Shown here: positions 50,517-62,993 of the stretch, one piece after another
How positions within the stretch are numbered: the first letter of the stretch is position 1
How the letters are laid out: every line of letters starts with the position of its first letter
NCBI RefSeq assembly: GCF_000382705.1
Contig: NZ_ARQE01000001.1
Coordinates: 539,551 to 603,550, forward strand
Length of the DNA: 64,000 nucleotides
Direction of reading: 5' to 3'
DNA from: Aureimonas ureilytica DSM 18598 = NBRC 106430
Lineage (GTDB): Bacteria; Pseudomonadota; Alphaproteobacteria; Rhizobiales; Rhizobiaceae
Position numbers and translations under genes: made by a program
The notes under the pieces: model-generated
The model's database searches: none
What the model was told of the DNA's origin: nothing
What the model saw: the letters and a program-made list of their open reading frames with translations, nothing else

Positions 50517-50527
<11 letters not shown>
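49256..50527 (-). CDS. proA: Gamma-glutamyl phosphate reductase ProA
   Basis: Second step of proline synthesis. 423 residues. [38 protein letters not shown] and the catalytic cysteine in [12 protein letters not shown] are visible; it ends ...[13 protein letters not shown]. It overlaps proB upstream by 11 bases and nadD downstream by four, so the set is one operon. Confidence 0.97.
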
Positions 50528-52879
<2,352 letters not shown>

Positions 52880-53452
52880 CTACGGATGCGGCGCCGTGGC
52901 AAGGTGCCGCTTGAGGTCGCGCTCGCTCTTGGCGAAGGTGACCTCGGAGCGCGCCAGCGGCAAGCCGAGAAGGCGCACCGTCACGTGGTTTTGCAGCGTG
53001 CCGTCCGCATTCGCCACCATGCGGTGCCGGAAGGACAGCGGCAGAGCCCGCCCGCCCGGCGCATAGCCGACATAGCGAAGCTCGACGCCGGTGGCGCTGC
53101 GCTCGCCCTCGACGGGAACCGCCGCGCGCAATGTGCCGTCCCGCCCTTCGGTTTCCACCGTGCCCTCGACGCGCCCGCCCGCAAAGCGCAGGTGCCAGCG
53201 CTGGAGACGCTCGCCCTCGGGAAAGCGGAAGCGCTCGTCGAGCCGCAGCGTGTCGCCCTCCGCCACGCCTGTGAACCGCGCGGTGAAGGGCTCGGGCGCC
53301 GAGAACAGCGTCGTCACCTCGCCCGCGCTGACGCTGTGGCCGGCAAAGAAGCCGGCGAGATCGAACAGCCCGCTTTCGGCCCGCGCGGGGCCGGAAACGG
53401 CGAGTGACACCGCCAGCGCAAGGAGCGCGGAGCGGGCGAAGGCGGCGTTCAT
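52880..53452 (-). CDS. DUF3833-like exported protein
   Basis: 190 residues. Signal peptide MNAAFARSALLALAVSLAVSGPARA, then a FDLAGFFAGHSVSAGEV stretch and LDERFRFPEGERLQRWHLRF, patterns I associate with the DUF3833 lipoprotein-like family; here no lipobox cysteine is seen. Function unknown. It overlaps the GNAT gene by ATGA, suggesting coupling. Confidence 0.7.
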   Translation of the reverse strand: MNAAFARSALLALAVSLAVSGPARAESGLFDLAGFFAGHSVSAGEVTTLFSAPEPFTARFTGVAEGDTLRLDERFRFPEGERLQRWHLRFAGGRVEGTVETEGRDGTLRAAVPVEGERSATGVELRYVGYAPGGRALPLSFRHRMVANADGTLQNHVTVRLLGLPLARSEVTFAKSERDLKRHLATAPHP

Positions 53453-54033
53453 CGCCATCCGCGTCCGCCCCAGGCCTTCAGCGATTCCCAGGTGCGCCGG
53501 TCCATCGCATAGGTTTCGCTGGCGACGCGCCCGGCCACCAGAGAGGTGGAAAGGCCCGTGCCGCGATAGCCGAAGCCGCATTTCTGGATCACCCGGCGCG
53601 AGGCGCCGTTGACGACCCGGCAGCGCACCTCGACCGTGCCGAGCGCGAGCGCTTCGAACGCATAGTCGATCAGCGCCTGCGCGGCTTCGGTGGCGAAGCC
53701 CCTGCCCCAGAAGGGGCGGCCGAGCCAGTAGCCGAGTTCCGCCGTGTCGGGGCGCTCCAGCGCCTGGAGGCTGCACAGGCCGAGAAACTCGCCGCCCTCG
53801 CGCGCGGTGATCGCGAAGATCAGCTCGCCATCCACCGAGGCCAGGAAGCTTTCGGCATGGCCGAGCCCGTAGGGGTGGGGGATGCGCGAGGTCATCTCCG
53901 CGATCTGCCGGTCGTTGGCGTGACGGGCGATCGCGGGCGCGTCGCTCATGCGCACGGGGCGCAGAACGAGCCGCGCGGTGTCGAGTCGACTTTCGTCGTC
54001 GTCCTCGCCGGCGGAAAACTCGGCTGACAGCAT
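53449..54033 (-). CDS. RimJ/RimL-type GNAT acetyltransferase
   Basis: 194 residues. LDTARLVLRPVRMSDAPAIARHANDRQIAEMTSRIPHPY opens the fold; the acetyl-CoA loop is ELGYWLGRPFWGRGFATEAAQALIDYAF; NGASRRVIQKCGFGYRG ends it. Resembles enzymes that acetylate ribosomal or other protein N-termini, but antibiotic or small-molecule targets are possible. It sits between rpmA and the DUF3833-like gene. Confidence 0.88.
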   Translation of the reverse strand: MLSAEFSAGEDDDESRLDTARLVLRPVRMSDAPAIARHANDRQIAEMTSRIPHPYGLGHAESFLASVDGELIFAITAREGGEFLGLCSLQALERPDTAELGYWLGRPFWGRGFATEAAQALIDYAFEALALGTVEVRCRVVNGASRRVIQKCGFGYRGTGLSTSLVAGRVASETYAMDRRTWESLKAWGGRGWR

Positions 54034-54159
54034 GGGACCGATCCTTCGGATGGAAACGGAAAACGGGGAGATGGCGACCCATCTCCCCGCTTCGTTTCTG
54101 TCCCGTCGGAGCGGGTCAGAGGCCGGGTCGGTGGGACGCCGGCGCTCTGAAGCAACCGG

Positions 54160-54429
54160 TCACTCGGCGGCTTCTGCTTTCGGCATGACGGACACGTAGG
54201 TGCGGCCCTGTGCCTTCGCCTGGAAGACGACGGTGCCTTCGGACGTGGCGAAGAGCGTGTGGTCGCGACCGATGCCGACATTGGTGCCCGGGTGCCAGCG
54301 CGTGCCGCGCTGACGCACGAGGATGTTGCCGGCCAGAACGGCTTCGCCGCCGAACTTCTTCACGCCAAGGCGCTTGGACTCGGAATCGCGGCCGTTGCGG
54401 GAAGAACCGCCTGCCTTTTTATGTGCCAT
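54160..54429 (-). CDS. rpmA: 50S ribosomal protein L27
   Basis: 89 residues, reaches the peptidyl-transferase centre. [29 protein letters not shown] is the canonical start, without the cleavable N-terminal extension of Firmicutes. It follows rplU after 133 bases. Confidence 0.98.
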   Translation of the reverse strand: MAHKKAGGSSRNGRDSESKRLGVKKFGGEAVLAGNILVRQRGTRWHPGTNVGIGRDHTLFATSEGTVVFQAKAQGRTYVSVMPKAEAAE

Positions 54430-54562
54430 GGGAAGTCTCCTGAATTCGTCTGCCGCGACGGGGGATCGCCCTCAGGCGATCACGCGAACCGTCGCGTTGG
54501 GTTCAAATCTCGTGCAGGGGAGCCGCCGATGCAAGCCCGAACGGGGCTCGGCGGCACTCCGA

Positions 54563-54934
54563 TCAAGCCTCGGCTTCGGCCGTGGCCTTCTTGGCGGCGC
54601 GGGGCTTCTTCTCGCCTTCCGAAGCGCTCGCGCCGCCCGTCAGGATCTCGGAGATGCGCACCAGGGTCAGGTCCTGGCGATGGCCGCGCGTGCGCTTGGA
54701 GTTCTGGCGACGGCGCTTCTTGAAGGAGATGACCTTCGGGCCGCGCGTCTGCTCGACGATCTCGGCGGTCACGGTGGCGCCGGCCACGAAGGGCGCGCCG
54801 ATCGTGGTGCCGACCATCAGCACTTCGCTGAAGGAGATCTTGTCGCCGGCTTCGCCAGCCAGGCGCTCGATCTCGAATTCGTCGTTGGCGGCGACGCGGT
54901 ACTGCTTGCCGCCGGTCTTGATCACTGCGAACAT
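54563..54934 (-). CDS. rplU: 50S ribosomal protein L21
   Basis: Binds 23S rRNA; assembly protein. 123 residues. [14 protein letters not shown], then [19 protein letters not shown] is diagnostic. An Ala/Lys/Glu-rich C-terminal tail of about 20 residues follows, shorter than in many relatives. ATG at 54934; first gene of the rplU-rpmA pair. Confidence 0.98.
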   Translation of the reverse strand: MFAVIKTGGKQYRVAANDEFEIERLAGEAGDKISFSEVLMVGTTIGAPFVAGATVTAEIVEQTRGPKVISFKKRRRQNSKRTRGHRQDLTLVRISEILTGGASASEGEKKPRAAKKATAEAEA

Positions 54935-55127
54935 GAGTTCAACCTTTTCGGGTCCGGCTCTCGGCACGATGAAGCGCCCGGGCCGTCTTCTTTTGGTTCT
55001 TGGGATGCCCCGGCGCGACAGGCGCGCGAAGTTCGGGACGCGTGTGCCTTAACCGCGAAAGGCGGCTGCGTCAAGATTGCGCGGCCGCCCCGGAGAAAAG
55101 CGGCCGCCTTGGGAAGAGGACGGCCGA

Positions 55128-56942
55128 TCAGCTGTCCATCTTGAGCGCGGCGATGAAGGCTTCCTGCGGAATGTCCACCTTGCCGAACTGGCGCATCCGC
55201 TTCTTGCCCTCCTTCTGCTTGTCGAGGAGCTTGCGCTTGCGCGAGGCGTCGCCGCCGTAGCACTTGGCCGTCACGTCCTTGCGAAGGGCCGAGATGGTTT
55301 CGCGCGCGATCACCTTGCCGCCGATCGCCGCCTGGATGGGGATCTTGAAGAGGTGGTTCGGGATCAGCTCCTTGAGCTTCTCGCACATGGCGCGGCCGCG
55401 CTTCTCGGCCTGCGTGCGGTGAACCAGCATCGACAGCGCGTCCACCGGCTCGGCGTTGACGAGCACCGAGAGCTTCACGAGGTCGCCCTCGCGATAATCG
55501 GCGAGCTGGTAGTCGAAGGAGGCATAGCCCTTGGAGATCGACTTCAGGCGGTCGTAGAAGTCGAACACCACTTCGTTCAGCGGCAGCTCGTAGGTGACCA
55601 TGGCGCGCTTGCCGACATAGGACAGATCGACCTGGATGCCGCGCCGCTCCTGGCAGAGCGTCAGGATGTTGCCGAGATAGTCGTCCGGCGTCAGGATCGT
55701 CGCCTTGATCCAGGGCTCGTAGATCGCCTCGATCTGCATCGTATCGGGCATGTCGGCCGGATTGTGCAGCGGGATCGTCTCGCCATTGGTGAGCTTCAGA
55801 TCGTAGACGACCGAAGGCGCCGTCGCGATCAGGTCGAGGTCGAACTCTCGGCTGAGGCGCTCCTGGATGATTTCCAGATGCAGGAGGCCGAGGAAGCCGC
55901 AGCGGAAGCCGAAGCCGAGCGCGGCCGAGGATTCCATCTCGAACGAGAACGAGGCGTCGTTGAGGCGCAGCTTGCCCATGGCGGCGCGCAGGTCGTCGAA
56001 GGCGGCGGCGTCGGTCGGGAAGAGGCCGCAGAAGACGACGGGCTGGGCCGGCTTGAAGCCGGGCAGCATCTCGGCCGTCTGGCGCTTGTCCTCGGTGATC
56101 GTGTCGCCGACGCGGGTGTCCGCGACTTCCTTGATCGAGGCGGTGATGAAACCGAGCTCGCCGGGGCCGAGCGAATCCATGTTGACCATCTTGGGCGTGA
56201 AGACGCCGACCCGGTCCACCGGATACTTGGCGTCCGTGCCCATCATGCGGATGGTCTGGCCCTTCTTCAGCTCGCCGTCGATGACGCGCACGAGGACGAC
56301 GACGCCGAGATAGGCGTCGTACCACGAGTCCACGAGCATGGCCTTCAGCGGCGCCGAGCGGTCGCCGGTTTTCGGCGCGGGCAGGCGCTTGACGATGGCC
56401 TCCAGCACATCCTCGATGCCGAGGCCGGATTTCGCCGAGATCAGGACGGCCTCGGAGGAATCGATGCCGATCACCTCCTCGATCTGCTCCTTGACCTTGT
56501 CGGGCTCGGCGGCGGGCAGGTCGATCTTGTTGAGGACCGGCACGATCTCGAGATTGTTGTCGAGCGCGAGATAGACGTTGGCGAGCGTCTGCGCCTCGAC
56601 GCCCTGCGCGGCGTCGACCACGAGAAGCGCGCCCTCGCAGGCCGAAAGCGAACGCGACACTTCATAGGCGAAGTCGACGTGTCCCGGCGTGTCGATGAGG
56701 TTCAGGACGTAGGTCTCGCCGTCCTCGGCCTTGTAGGTGAGGCGCACGGTCTGCGCCTTGATGGTGATCCCTCGCTCCTTCTCGATGTCCATATTATCGA
56801 GAACTTGCTCCTTGCCGGCCATCTCGCGCGCGTCGAGACCGCCCGTCAGCTGGATCAGCCGATCGGCGAGGGTGGATTTGCCATGGTCGATATGGGCGAC
56901 GATGGAGAAGTTGCGGATGCGGGAAAGCGGCGTCTGGCTCAT
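55128..56942 (-). CDS. lepA: Elongation factor 4 (LepA)
   Basis: Ribosome-associated GTPase that acts on stalled or assembling ribosomes. 604 residues. [43 protein letters not shown] and NKIDLP are the G motifs; the LepA-specific C-terminus ends [36 protein letters not shown]. After the stop a GCGGCCGC inverted repeat (55079-55106) lies on the 3' side and may act as terminator. Confidence 0.97.
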   Translation of the reverse strand: MSQTPLSRIRNFSIVAHIDHGKSTLADRLIQLTGGLDAREMAGKEQVLDNMDIEKERGITIKAQTVRLTYKAEDGETYVLNLIDTPGHVDFAYEVSRSLSACEGALLVVDAAQGVEAQTLANVYLALDNNLEIVPVLNKIDLPAAEPDKVKEQIEEVIGIDSSEAVLISAKSGLGIEDVLEAIVKRLPAPKTGDRSAPLKAMLVDSWYDAYLGVVVLVRVIDGELKKGQTIRMMGTDAKYPVDRVGVFTPKMVNMDSLGPGELGFITASIKEVADTRVGDTITEDKRQTAEMLPGFKPAQPVVFCGLFPTDAAAFDDLRAAMGKLRLNDASFSFEMESSAALGFGFRCGFLGLLHLEIIQERLSREFDLDLIATAPSVVYDLKLTNGETIPLHNPADMPDTMQIEAIYEPWIKATILTPDDYLGNILTLCQERRGIQVDLSYVGKRAMVTYELPLNEVVFDFYDRLKSISKGYASFDYQLADYREGDLVKLSVLVNAEPVDALSMLVHRTQAEKRGRAMCEKLKELIPNHLFKIPIQAAIGGKVIARETISALRKDVTAKCYGGDASRKRKLLDKQKEGKKRMRQFGKVDIPQEAFIAALKMDS

Positions 56943-56962
56943 GACGCCCGCATATATTGAAT

Positions 56963-58090
56963 TTACGCAAAAACCGGAAATAAATTCGCGTCGGCCTGCA
57001 CGACGCGGTTTCGCCCCGCTTCCTTGGCCCGGTAGAGCGCGCCGTCCGCCGCCTCCAGCGCTTCGGGAAAGCTCATGCCGGGCGCGAATTCGGACGCGCC
57101 GATGCTGACCGTCGCGCGGATCGGCCGATCGTGCCAGAAGACCAGCTCCTCCGCGAACAGGCGGCGCAGGTCCTCGGCCAGAAGCGCGGCGCGCTCGCTC
57201 CGCGCGCCGTCCAGAATCAGCACGAATTCCTCGCCGCCGGTGCGGGCGAGACGATCGCCCGGCCCGAGAAGCCGCTGCGCCAGACGCGCGAAGCGGCGCA
57301 GCATCTCGTCGCCCGCCGCATGGCCGAATCGGTCGTTGATCGACTTGAAATGATCGAGATCGGCGGCGAGCACCATGCGCGGCCGCGCGCCCTCGTCCCT
57401 CAAATGCTGCTCCAGGCCGCTGCGGTTGAGCGCGCCGGTGAGGCCGTCGCGCAGCGCCCGGTCCTCCAGGACGCGGCGCGAGCGCTTCAAGGTGATCGCG
57501 AACAGGGAGACCACGACGACATTGGTGAGGATCTGGTCGCCCACCAGCACGATCTCCGCCCGGCCGCCCTCGCCGAGGAAGGCGCCGGCGATCGACAGGA
57601 GATAGATCGGCACATAGGCCAGAAGCCCCAGACCGCAGGCGCGCCGCGCGAGCGAGCCGCGATCCTCGCCATGGCGCAGGATGTAGAGGGCGGCGGAGAC
57701 CATCGCGGCGATCAGGATGGCGAAGGCGAGAGTGGTGCCGAGCGCGGGCGACAGAACCATCGAAGACAGGAACTTGATCGGAACGCTGACGAGGGGAAGG
57801 ATCAGGAGAGCGGGCTTGAACGCGCGCCGTCCGTCGAAGCTGCGCATGCCCATCGTCAGAAGCGAGACGCCGGACACGAGGCCCGAAAACAGAAGCGTGG
57901 TCAGCCAGGGGATCGAACGGGGCAGGGCGACAAAGCCGAGGACGCAGGCCGACGTCAGGAAGAGGCTCACGGCCCAGAACAGGAAATGACGCTCATGGCG
58001 CCGCCCGGCCCAGGCGCCCAGAAACATGACGCCATAGGTGCCGTTCATCAGGGCGTTGCAGACGTGGAGCGTCGTGCTGTCGAGTTGCAA
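56963..58090 (-). CDS. Membrane diguanylate cyclase (GGDEF)
   Basis: About 375 residues. Six hydrophobic segments fill residues 10-205, then the GGDEF domain ([53 protein letters not shown]). Active-site GGEEF is intact. TTG at 58090 ([19 protein letters not shown]) is the most likely start; ATG at 58048 would cut a membrane-proximal part. It lies 20 bases from lepA, same strand, and could share its transcript. Confidence 0.88.
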   Translation of the reverse strand: MQLDSTTLHVCNALMNGTYGVMFLGAWAGRRHERHFLFWAVSLFLTSACVLGFVALPRSIPWLTTLLFSGLVSGVSLLTMGMRSFDGRRAFKPALLILPLVSVPIKFLSSMVLSPALGTTLAFAILIAAMVSAALYILRHGEDRGSLARRACGLGLLAYVPIYLLSIAGAFLGEGGRAEIVLVGDQILTNVVVVSLFAITLKRSRRVLEDRALRDGLTGALNRSGLEQHLRDEGARPRMVLAADLDHFKSINDRFGHAAGDEMLRRFARLAQRLLGPGDRLARTGGEEFVLILDGARSERAALLAEDLRRLFAEELVFWHDRPIRATVSIGASEFAPGMSFPEALEAADGALYRAKEAGRNRVVQADANLFPVFA

Positions 58091-58110
58091 GGGGGTGCCA
58101 TATCGAGGAA

Positions 58111-58133
58111 AGGCGGCCCCCTGGGAGCCGCCT
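58111..58133 (-). terminator. Terminator-like hairpin after the YeeE gene
   Basis: On the minus strand GGCGGC(T)CC and GGGCCGCC pair and are followed by TTTCC, 64 bases past the YeeE-type gene stop and just before the cyclase start. Confidence 0.45.
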
Positions 58134-58196
58134 GCTTGTCCTTCTCGATTAGGTAGGGGAAGTCCCTTAAGGTTTCCCCAACGGCATGGCGCGGGC

Positions 58197-59384
58197 TTAA
58201 CGACCGAGCGCGAAGAGGGGCCGCAGCCGGACGCCGACCATGTTGCCGGCGAAGGCGGCGACGAGCCAGAGCCAGCCATGCAGCGAGCCCGAGGCGATGC
58301 CGGAGAAATAGGCGCCGATATTGCAGCCATAGGCGATGCGCGCGCCATAACCCAGCAAGAGGCCGCCGATCACCGCCGCAAGGGCCGAGCGCAGCGGAAT
58401 GCGAAGGCTCGGCGCGAAGCGGCCCGCAAGGCTCGACGCCAGCATGGCGCCGGCGACGATGCCGAAATTCATGACCGAGGTGATGTCGGCAAAGACGCTG
58501 TCCGACAGGGCGCGGGCATTGGCGGGCGTCTGCCAATAGCTCCACTGGCTCGGCTCGAACCCGAGAAGCACCGCGCCCTTGGCGCCCCAGAGCGCGAAGG
58601 CGGAGGTGATGCCCCAGGGGCGGCCGGCGAGCGCCAGCGTCACGAAGTTCAGGACCGCCAGCGCCAGCGCGCCCGCGATCACCGGCCAGGGGCCGCGCGC
58701 GAAACGGGCGAGGCCCTGCCGGGGCGCGGGGGCCTCGCGTTCGAGCGCGCCATGCCGGCGGCGTTCCACGAGGACGGTGAGCGCGGCGATCCCCGCGAAG
58801 AGGAGCAGCGACAGCGCGATGCCGCCGGCGGCACCGAAGCTCTGGACGAGCGACACGGGCTCGAGGGCCGGCAGCGACAGCCACCAGTCGAAATGAACGG
58901 TGCCGAGAACCGAGCCGATCACGAAGAACAGAAGCGTCAGCACCATGCGCGCATTGCCGCCGCCCGCCGTGAACAGCGTGCCCGAGGCGCAGCCGCCGCC
59001 CATCTGCATGCCGATGCCGAACAGGAAGGCGCCGACCACGACGCCGGTGGAAAGCGGCGCGAGCGAGCCCTTCACCGGCAGGTCGAACAAGGACCCGGAG
59101 GCGATGGCGGGGAAGAACAGGACGACGGCGAGCGCCAGCATGGCCATGTGCGCACGCAGGCCCCGGCCGCGCCCGTCCAGAATGAAGACGCGCCAGGCCG
59201 AGGTGAAGCCGAAGGACGCATGATAGAGCGTCAGCCCGAGCGCGCCGCCCAGAAGAAGAAGCGCGCCCTGGCGCGGCCCATAGGCGGCCCCGAGTGCAAG
59301 GGCGCCGAGCCCGAGCGCGGCGAGCGCGCCAAGGCCGGGAACGCCGGGGAGCGAGGCGCTCGGGCGGAAGGTTGCATCGGTCAT
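58197..59384 (-). CDS. YeeE/YedE family (thiosulfate-type) transporter
   Basis: 395 residues, many transmembrane helices, internally duplicated. Conserved cysteine loops are GMQMGGGCASGTLF and ARIAYGCNIGAYFSGIASGSLHGW, the marks of the YeeE/TsuA thiosulfate uptake family and related selenium/sulfur transporters. ATG at 59384 follows GGAG. The divergent 335-bp region 59385-59719 has no gene. Confidence 0.92.
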   Translation of the reverse strand: MTDATFRPSASLPGVPGLGALAALGLGALALGAAYGPRQGALLLLGGALGLTLYHASFGFTSAWRVFILDGRGRGLRAHMAMLALAVVLFFPAIASGSLFDLPVKGSLAPLSTGVVVGAFLFGIGMQMGGGCASGTLFTAGGGNARMVLTLLFFVIGSVLGTVHFDWWLSLPALEPVSLVQSFGAAGGIALSLLLFAGIAALTVLVERRRHGALEREAPAPRQGLARFARGPWPVIAGALALAVLNFVTLALAGRPWGITSAFALWGAKGAVLLGFEPSQWSYWQTPANARALSDSVFADITSVMNFGIVAGAMLASSLAGRFAPSLRIPLRSALAAVIGGLLLGYGARIAYGCNIGAYFSGIASGSLHGWLWLVAAFAGNMVGVRLRPLFALGR

Positions 59385-59719
59385 CACGTCACTCCGGGCC
59401 GGCGGCGGACGCGGCGCGGCCGGCCTCCTCGCGAAACAGTGCGCGGAATATAAGTCTTGCGTATCATTGCCGCGAAGCATCGCCATGCGTTGTCGCGGCG
59501 GAAAGGGAATGTCTTTTTCGCGACAGAGGCGGGCCGCACAACATGGGCCTCTAGACCCATTCCGGCCTCGCCGCCTTCCCGCGAAGAACGACGCCCGGCT
59601 TTCAAGCTCTGTCCTGTCGCAGGATTTTGGGTGAAAGTTCATCGTGCCAAGATGTTTGGCCCTCTAAAGAGAATTTCACCTCTTCCGGTTACTCCTCTTT
59701 GAGAAACGGCGGAGGCCCC

Positions 59720-60931
59720 ATGATTCAGGCGACGATTCAAAGGGTCTTCGGCCTCGGCGAGCGACCGGCCATCGGCCGATGGCTGCAATTCGCCCCGCCG
59801 CTCCAGGCACGCTACGACGCGGATCACGGGGCGGAGCGCGCGGCCGAGCTGCGTTCGGCCATCCTGCTCGGGCTCTGCTTCTACAATGTCTACAGCCTGA
59901 CCGCCCTTCTCCTGATGCCCGATATCGCGGCTTTGGGGATCGGGCTGCGGCTCGGCCTTTTCACGCCTTTGATGGCCGCGCTCGCCTGGGCCGTCTGCCA
60001 TTTGCCGCCCGTCTGGAACGAGCGCCTGATCTTCGGCGGCATCTTGGGCGCGCAGGGTTTTCCGGTCTGGCAGTTCTGGCTGACCGAGAGCCCGCTCGGC
60101 CTCCTGACCTTTGGCGAACTCTTTCTCTGCATCGTCTATGCCAACATGCTTCTGGCGCTGCGCTTTCGCTATGCCGCAGCCTTCAGCGCCTGCGCCCTCG
60201 CCATGACGCTCCTGGCGATCTTCCTGAAGCCGGGCCTTTCGCCGACCGTCCAGCTCGCCTTCACCGTGCAGATCGTCACCGCCGCCGCCTTCGCGCTGTG
60301 CGGCAATTATCGGGTCGAGCGGCGACGCTGCGAGGATTACGTGTCGGCGCTCGGCGCGACGCTGCTGGCGCAACAATCCGATGCGGCGCGCCGGACCTTC
60401 GAGGACCTGTCGCGCACCGACGCGCTGACCGGCCTGCCCAACCGGCGCCATCTGTCCGAGACGATCGACGCGTGGTGGTCGGCGCCCGGCGATCTGGCGC
60501 TGATGATGATCGATATCGACCATTTCAAGCCTTACAACGACAGTCTCGGCCATCCCGCCGGCGACGAATGCCTGTGCCGGGTGGCCGATGCGCTGGCCGC
60601 CGCGGCGCACGGCGGCGAGGCCTTCTGCGCCCGCTTCGGCGGCGAGGAATTCGCCGTCATCGTGAAGGTGGAGGACGAGGCGGACGCCGTCCGCTGGGCG
60701 AGGCGGCTGGTGCGCGCCGTGCAGATCGCCCGCATTCCGCATCCCGCGCGCCCCGACGGGCTGCAGATGGTGACGGTCAGCGTCGGCGCGGCGAGCGGGC
60801 GCCAGGCGGGCGTCACCTCGCCGGCCTCGCTTCTGGCCCGGGCGGACGCCGCGCTCTATGCCGCCAAGACGAAGGGGCGAAACGGGTTCGCGATCGGCGA
60901 GACCGTGGAGGACATGCGCCGAGCGAGCTGA
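59720..60931 (+). CDS. Membrane diguanylate cyclase (GGDEF)
   Basis: 403 residues. About five or six hydrophobic segments (residues 65-215) precede the GGDEF domain (SRTDALTGLPNRRHLSETID, DIDHFKPYNDSLGHPAGDECL, FGGEEFAVIV). Active-site GGEEF intact. ATG at 59720 follows GGCGGAGG. The N-terminal sensor resembles the MASE-like multi-helix type but the ligand is unknown. Confidence 0.92.
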   Translation: MIQATIQRVFGLGERPAIGRWLQFAPPLQARYDADHGAERAAELRSAILLGLCFYNVYSLTALLLMPDIAALGIGLRLGLFTPLMAALAWAVCHLPPVWNERLIFGGILGAQGFPVWQFWLTESPLGLLTFGELFLCIVYANMLLALRFRYAAAFSACALAMTLLAIFLKPGLSPTVQLAFTVQIVTAAAFALCGNYRVERRRCEDYVSALGATLLAQQSDAARRTFEDLSRTDALTGLPNRRHLSETIDAWWSAPGDLALMMIDIDHFKPYNDSLGHPAGDECLCRVADALAAAAHGGEAFCARFGGEEFAVIVKVEDEADAVRWARRLVRAVQIARIPHPARPDGLQMVTVSVGAASGRQAGVTSPASLLARADAALYAAKTKGRNGFAIGETVEDMRRAS

Positions 60932-61026
60932 CGGCACGCGGTGTGGCGGCCGGGCGATCGCGGGCTTGGCGAGGGCCAAGTCGCTCGGCCACGGGATCGG
61001 CGCCGCTTTCGGGGAGCAGGCCGGCC

Positions 61027-61866
61027 CTAGCGGCCACGCTCCAGAAGCGCCCGCTCGGCCTCGCTCAACCGCCTCACCGCGCCCTTCGGCAGGTCGCCGA
61101 GCGTCAGCTCGCCGATCGCCACGCGCACGAGGCGCTGCGTTTCGGCGCCGAGCGCGGCGAGAAGCCGGCGAATGTGGCGGTTGCGGCCCTCGTCGAGCAC
61201 GATCTCGGCCCAGGCGCTGCGCGTGCCCTCCCGCAGCCAGCGCGCCGAGCGCACGCCCAGCCATTCGCCGCGATCCTCGACGCCGCCCCGGATGGCGGCG
61301 AGAAGCGCCTCGTTCGCGGGCCGGTCGATCTGGACATGGTAGGTCTTGGGAACATGCGAGGCGGGGTCGAGCAGGCGCTGCGCGAAGCCCGTGTCGTTGG
61401 TGAGGAGAAGGAGGCCCTCGCTCGCCTTGTCGAGACGCCCGACCGGCGCGACATGGGGCAGGTCGAGACCTTCGAGGCAAGCGTAGATCGTCTCGCGCCC
61501 CTCGGGGTCGTCGCGCGTCGTCACGAGGCCGCGCGGCTTGTTCAGCATCAAGGTGACGGGCGCCTCCGCGCGCACCGGCTGGCCGTCCACGGCGACGCGC
61601 ATGGAGGAAGGATCGGTCCGGTGCTCGGGATCGCGGATCACCCGCCCGTCGACGCTGACCCGCCCCTCGCGCACCAGCGCCTCGCCCTGCGTGCGCGAGC
61701 AATAGCCGAGCTTGGACAGAACGCGCGCCAGCCCATGCCCCGTGCGTGCGGGCTTCGACGCGGACTTGGCCGCAGACTGGCCGGCGCGCGGCGCATGCGA
61801 AGCGGGCGCGCCGGAGCGCGGCCCGGATCGGAGGGAGCCGGAACGGGGCGGCGGCGCGCGTTTCAT
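61027..61866 (-). CDS. RsuA/RluB-family pseudouridine synthase
   Basis: 279 residues. Basic Ser/Ala/Arg tail (1-45), then S4 domain (LARVLSKLGYCSRTQGEALVREGRVSVDGRVI), then the catalytic GRLDKASEGLLLLTND with the essential Asp. The EGRNRHIRRLLAALG helix matches. It modifies rRNA, probably 23S (RluB/RluE) or 16S (RsuA); sequence alone does not say. ATG at 61866. Confidence 0.92.
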   Translation of the reverse strand: MKRAPPPRSGSLRSGPRSGAPASHAPRAGQSAAKSASKPARTGHGLARVLSKLGYCSRTQGEALVREGRVSVDGRVIRDPEHRTDPSSMRVAVDGQPVRAEAPVTLMLNKPRGLVTTRDDPEGRETIYACLEGLDLPHVAPVGRLDKASEGLLLLTNDTGFAQRLLDPASHVPKTYHVQIDRPANEALLAAIRGGVEDRGEWLGVRSARWLREGTRSAWAEIVLDEGRNRHIRRLLAALGAETQRLVRVAIGELTLGDLPKGAVRRLSEAERALLERGR

Positions 61867-61991
61867 GACGAGAAGACCGATGTCATCGCCTGTCTCGTAT
61901 CGCGAAGCCGACGCGCGCGCCAGTTTCCGGCCGAACCCCAGGCGCAGGGCATACCCGCGACCTCGCTGCCATCCAGCGGAAAGGCCCCCGC

Positions 61992-62954
61992 TCAGCTTTC
62001 CGCGCGGCGGCGGGCGGCTTCCGGGGGCTCGGGGGGCGCGGCTTCGCTCGGCTCGTCGGCGCTCAGCGCGAGCAGCGACTGGAGGCGTTTGGCGAAGGCC
62101 TTGGGCTTTTCCTGAAGCAGGCGTTCGCAGCGGCGCACGGCGCTGGCGCGCAGCTCGCTCTGATGCCGGTCGAGAAGCGCCAGCACCACGTCGAGATCGG
62201 CCCGCGCGCCGAAGCTCTCGGGGTCGGCGGCCATCTCGGCGCGCAGAACCGAATAATCGTGGTCGCGGCCGAGTTCGTCGCCGGCCTGCTCGGCCTCCGC
62301 GCGCAAGGGGGCGAGCGCCTCGGGCCAGGCCGGCTCCAGGAGCTTCAGATGCATGGAGAGATATTTGACGCGCTTGCGCAGGTCGTGAAAGGCGGCGGCC
62401 TCGCCGCTCGCCTGGGCCAGTTCGAGATCGGCGACGGCGCGGGCGTAATTGGCGCGAAGGCTGCGGCGCAGAACCGTGTCCTGGCGCTTGGCGGGCAGGC
62501 GGAAGCTTTCCACCGCCGCGCGGCCTTCCTCGAGCGCCGCGACGGTTTCGGCCGTGTGCGAGCCTTCGGCGTCGAGCGCGGCCTGGGCCGCCTCGCGCTT
62601 CAGCTCCAAAGCCGTGCGCACCACGGCGAAGGACTCGGTGGCGACCTCGCCCTCGAAGCGCTGCTCCAGCCCGTCCAGCGCCTCGATCAGCGCGGTGCGG
62701 TCGCGCACGCCCGACAGGAGCCGGGCTGCGTCGCGGAAGCGGACATTCTCGCGCGCCGTGAAGCCGGGCGCGCCCGAGCGCACGAGCCGCAGGAGGCCGC
62801 GCAGCTTCTTCATGCGCTTGCGCGCCTCGTGGACGCCCTCGTGCCGGTCGCCCGCCTCGTCGGTCAGGTCGCGAATGGCCTTCTCGATCTGCTCGCCCGC
62901 GATGCGGCGCAGATTGGCGTCGAGGGGCGAGCGAGGATGGAAGCGGTAGGCCAT
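61992..62954 (-). CDS. CHAD domain protein
   Basis: 320 residues. HEGVHEARKRMKKLRGLLRLVR and the second DLRKRVKYLSMHLKLL carry the conserved His/Arg/Lys residues of CHAD, a helical fold that binds polyphosphate in several organisms. A charged C-terminal tail follows. Usually fused to or paired with CYTH; here the CYTH gene is just upstream in the same operon (39-base gap). Confidence 0.92.
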   Translation of the reverse strand: MAYRFHPRSPLDANLRRIAGEQIEKAIRDLTDEAGDRHEGVHEARKRMKKLRGLLRLVRSGAPGFTARENVRFRDAARLLSGVRDRTALIEALDGLEQRFEGEVATESFAVVRTALELKREAAQAALDAEGSHTAETVAALEEGRAAVESFRLPAKRQDTVLRRSLRANYARAVADLELAQASGEAAAFHDLRKRVKYLSMHLKLLEPAWPEALAPLRAEAEQAGDELGRDHDYSVLRAEMAADPESFGARADLDVVLALLDRHQSELRASAVRRCERLLQEKPKAFAKRLQSLLALSADEPSEAAPPEPPEAARRRAES

Positions 62955-62993
62955 GATCGTCCTGTGATCGTTGCGGTTCGTGAGGGCCGGCGG

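Noticed and set aside
52982-52989. Second CACGTG as a parS half
   Set aside because: Flanking bases do not match the parS palindrome; only the six-base core agrees.
55077-56960. 627-codon open frame antisense to lepA
   Set aside because: Shadow of the GC-rich lepA codons; low complexity (Asp/Arg/His/Leu) composition and no family resemblance.
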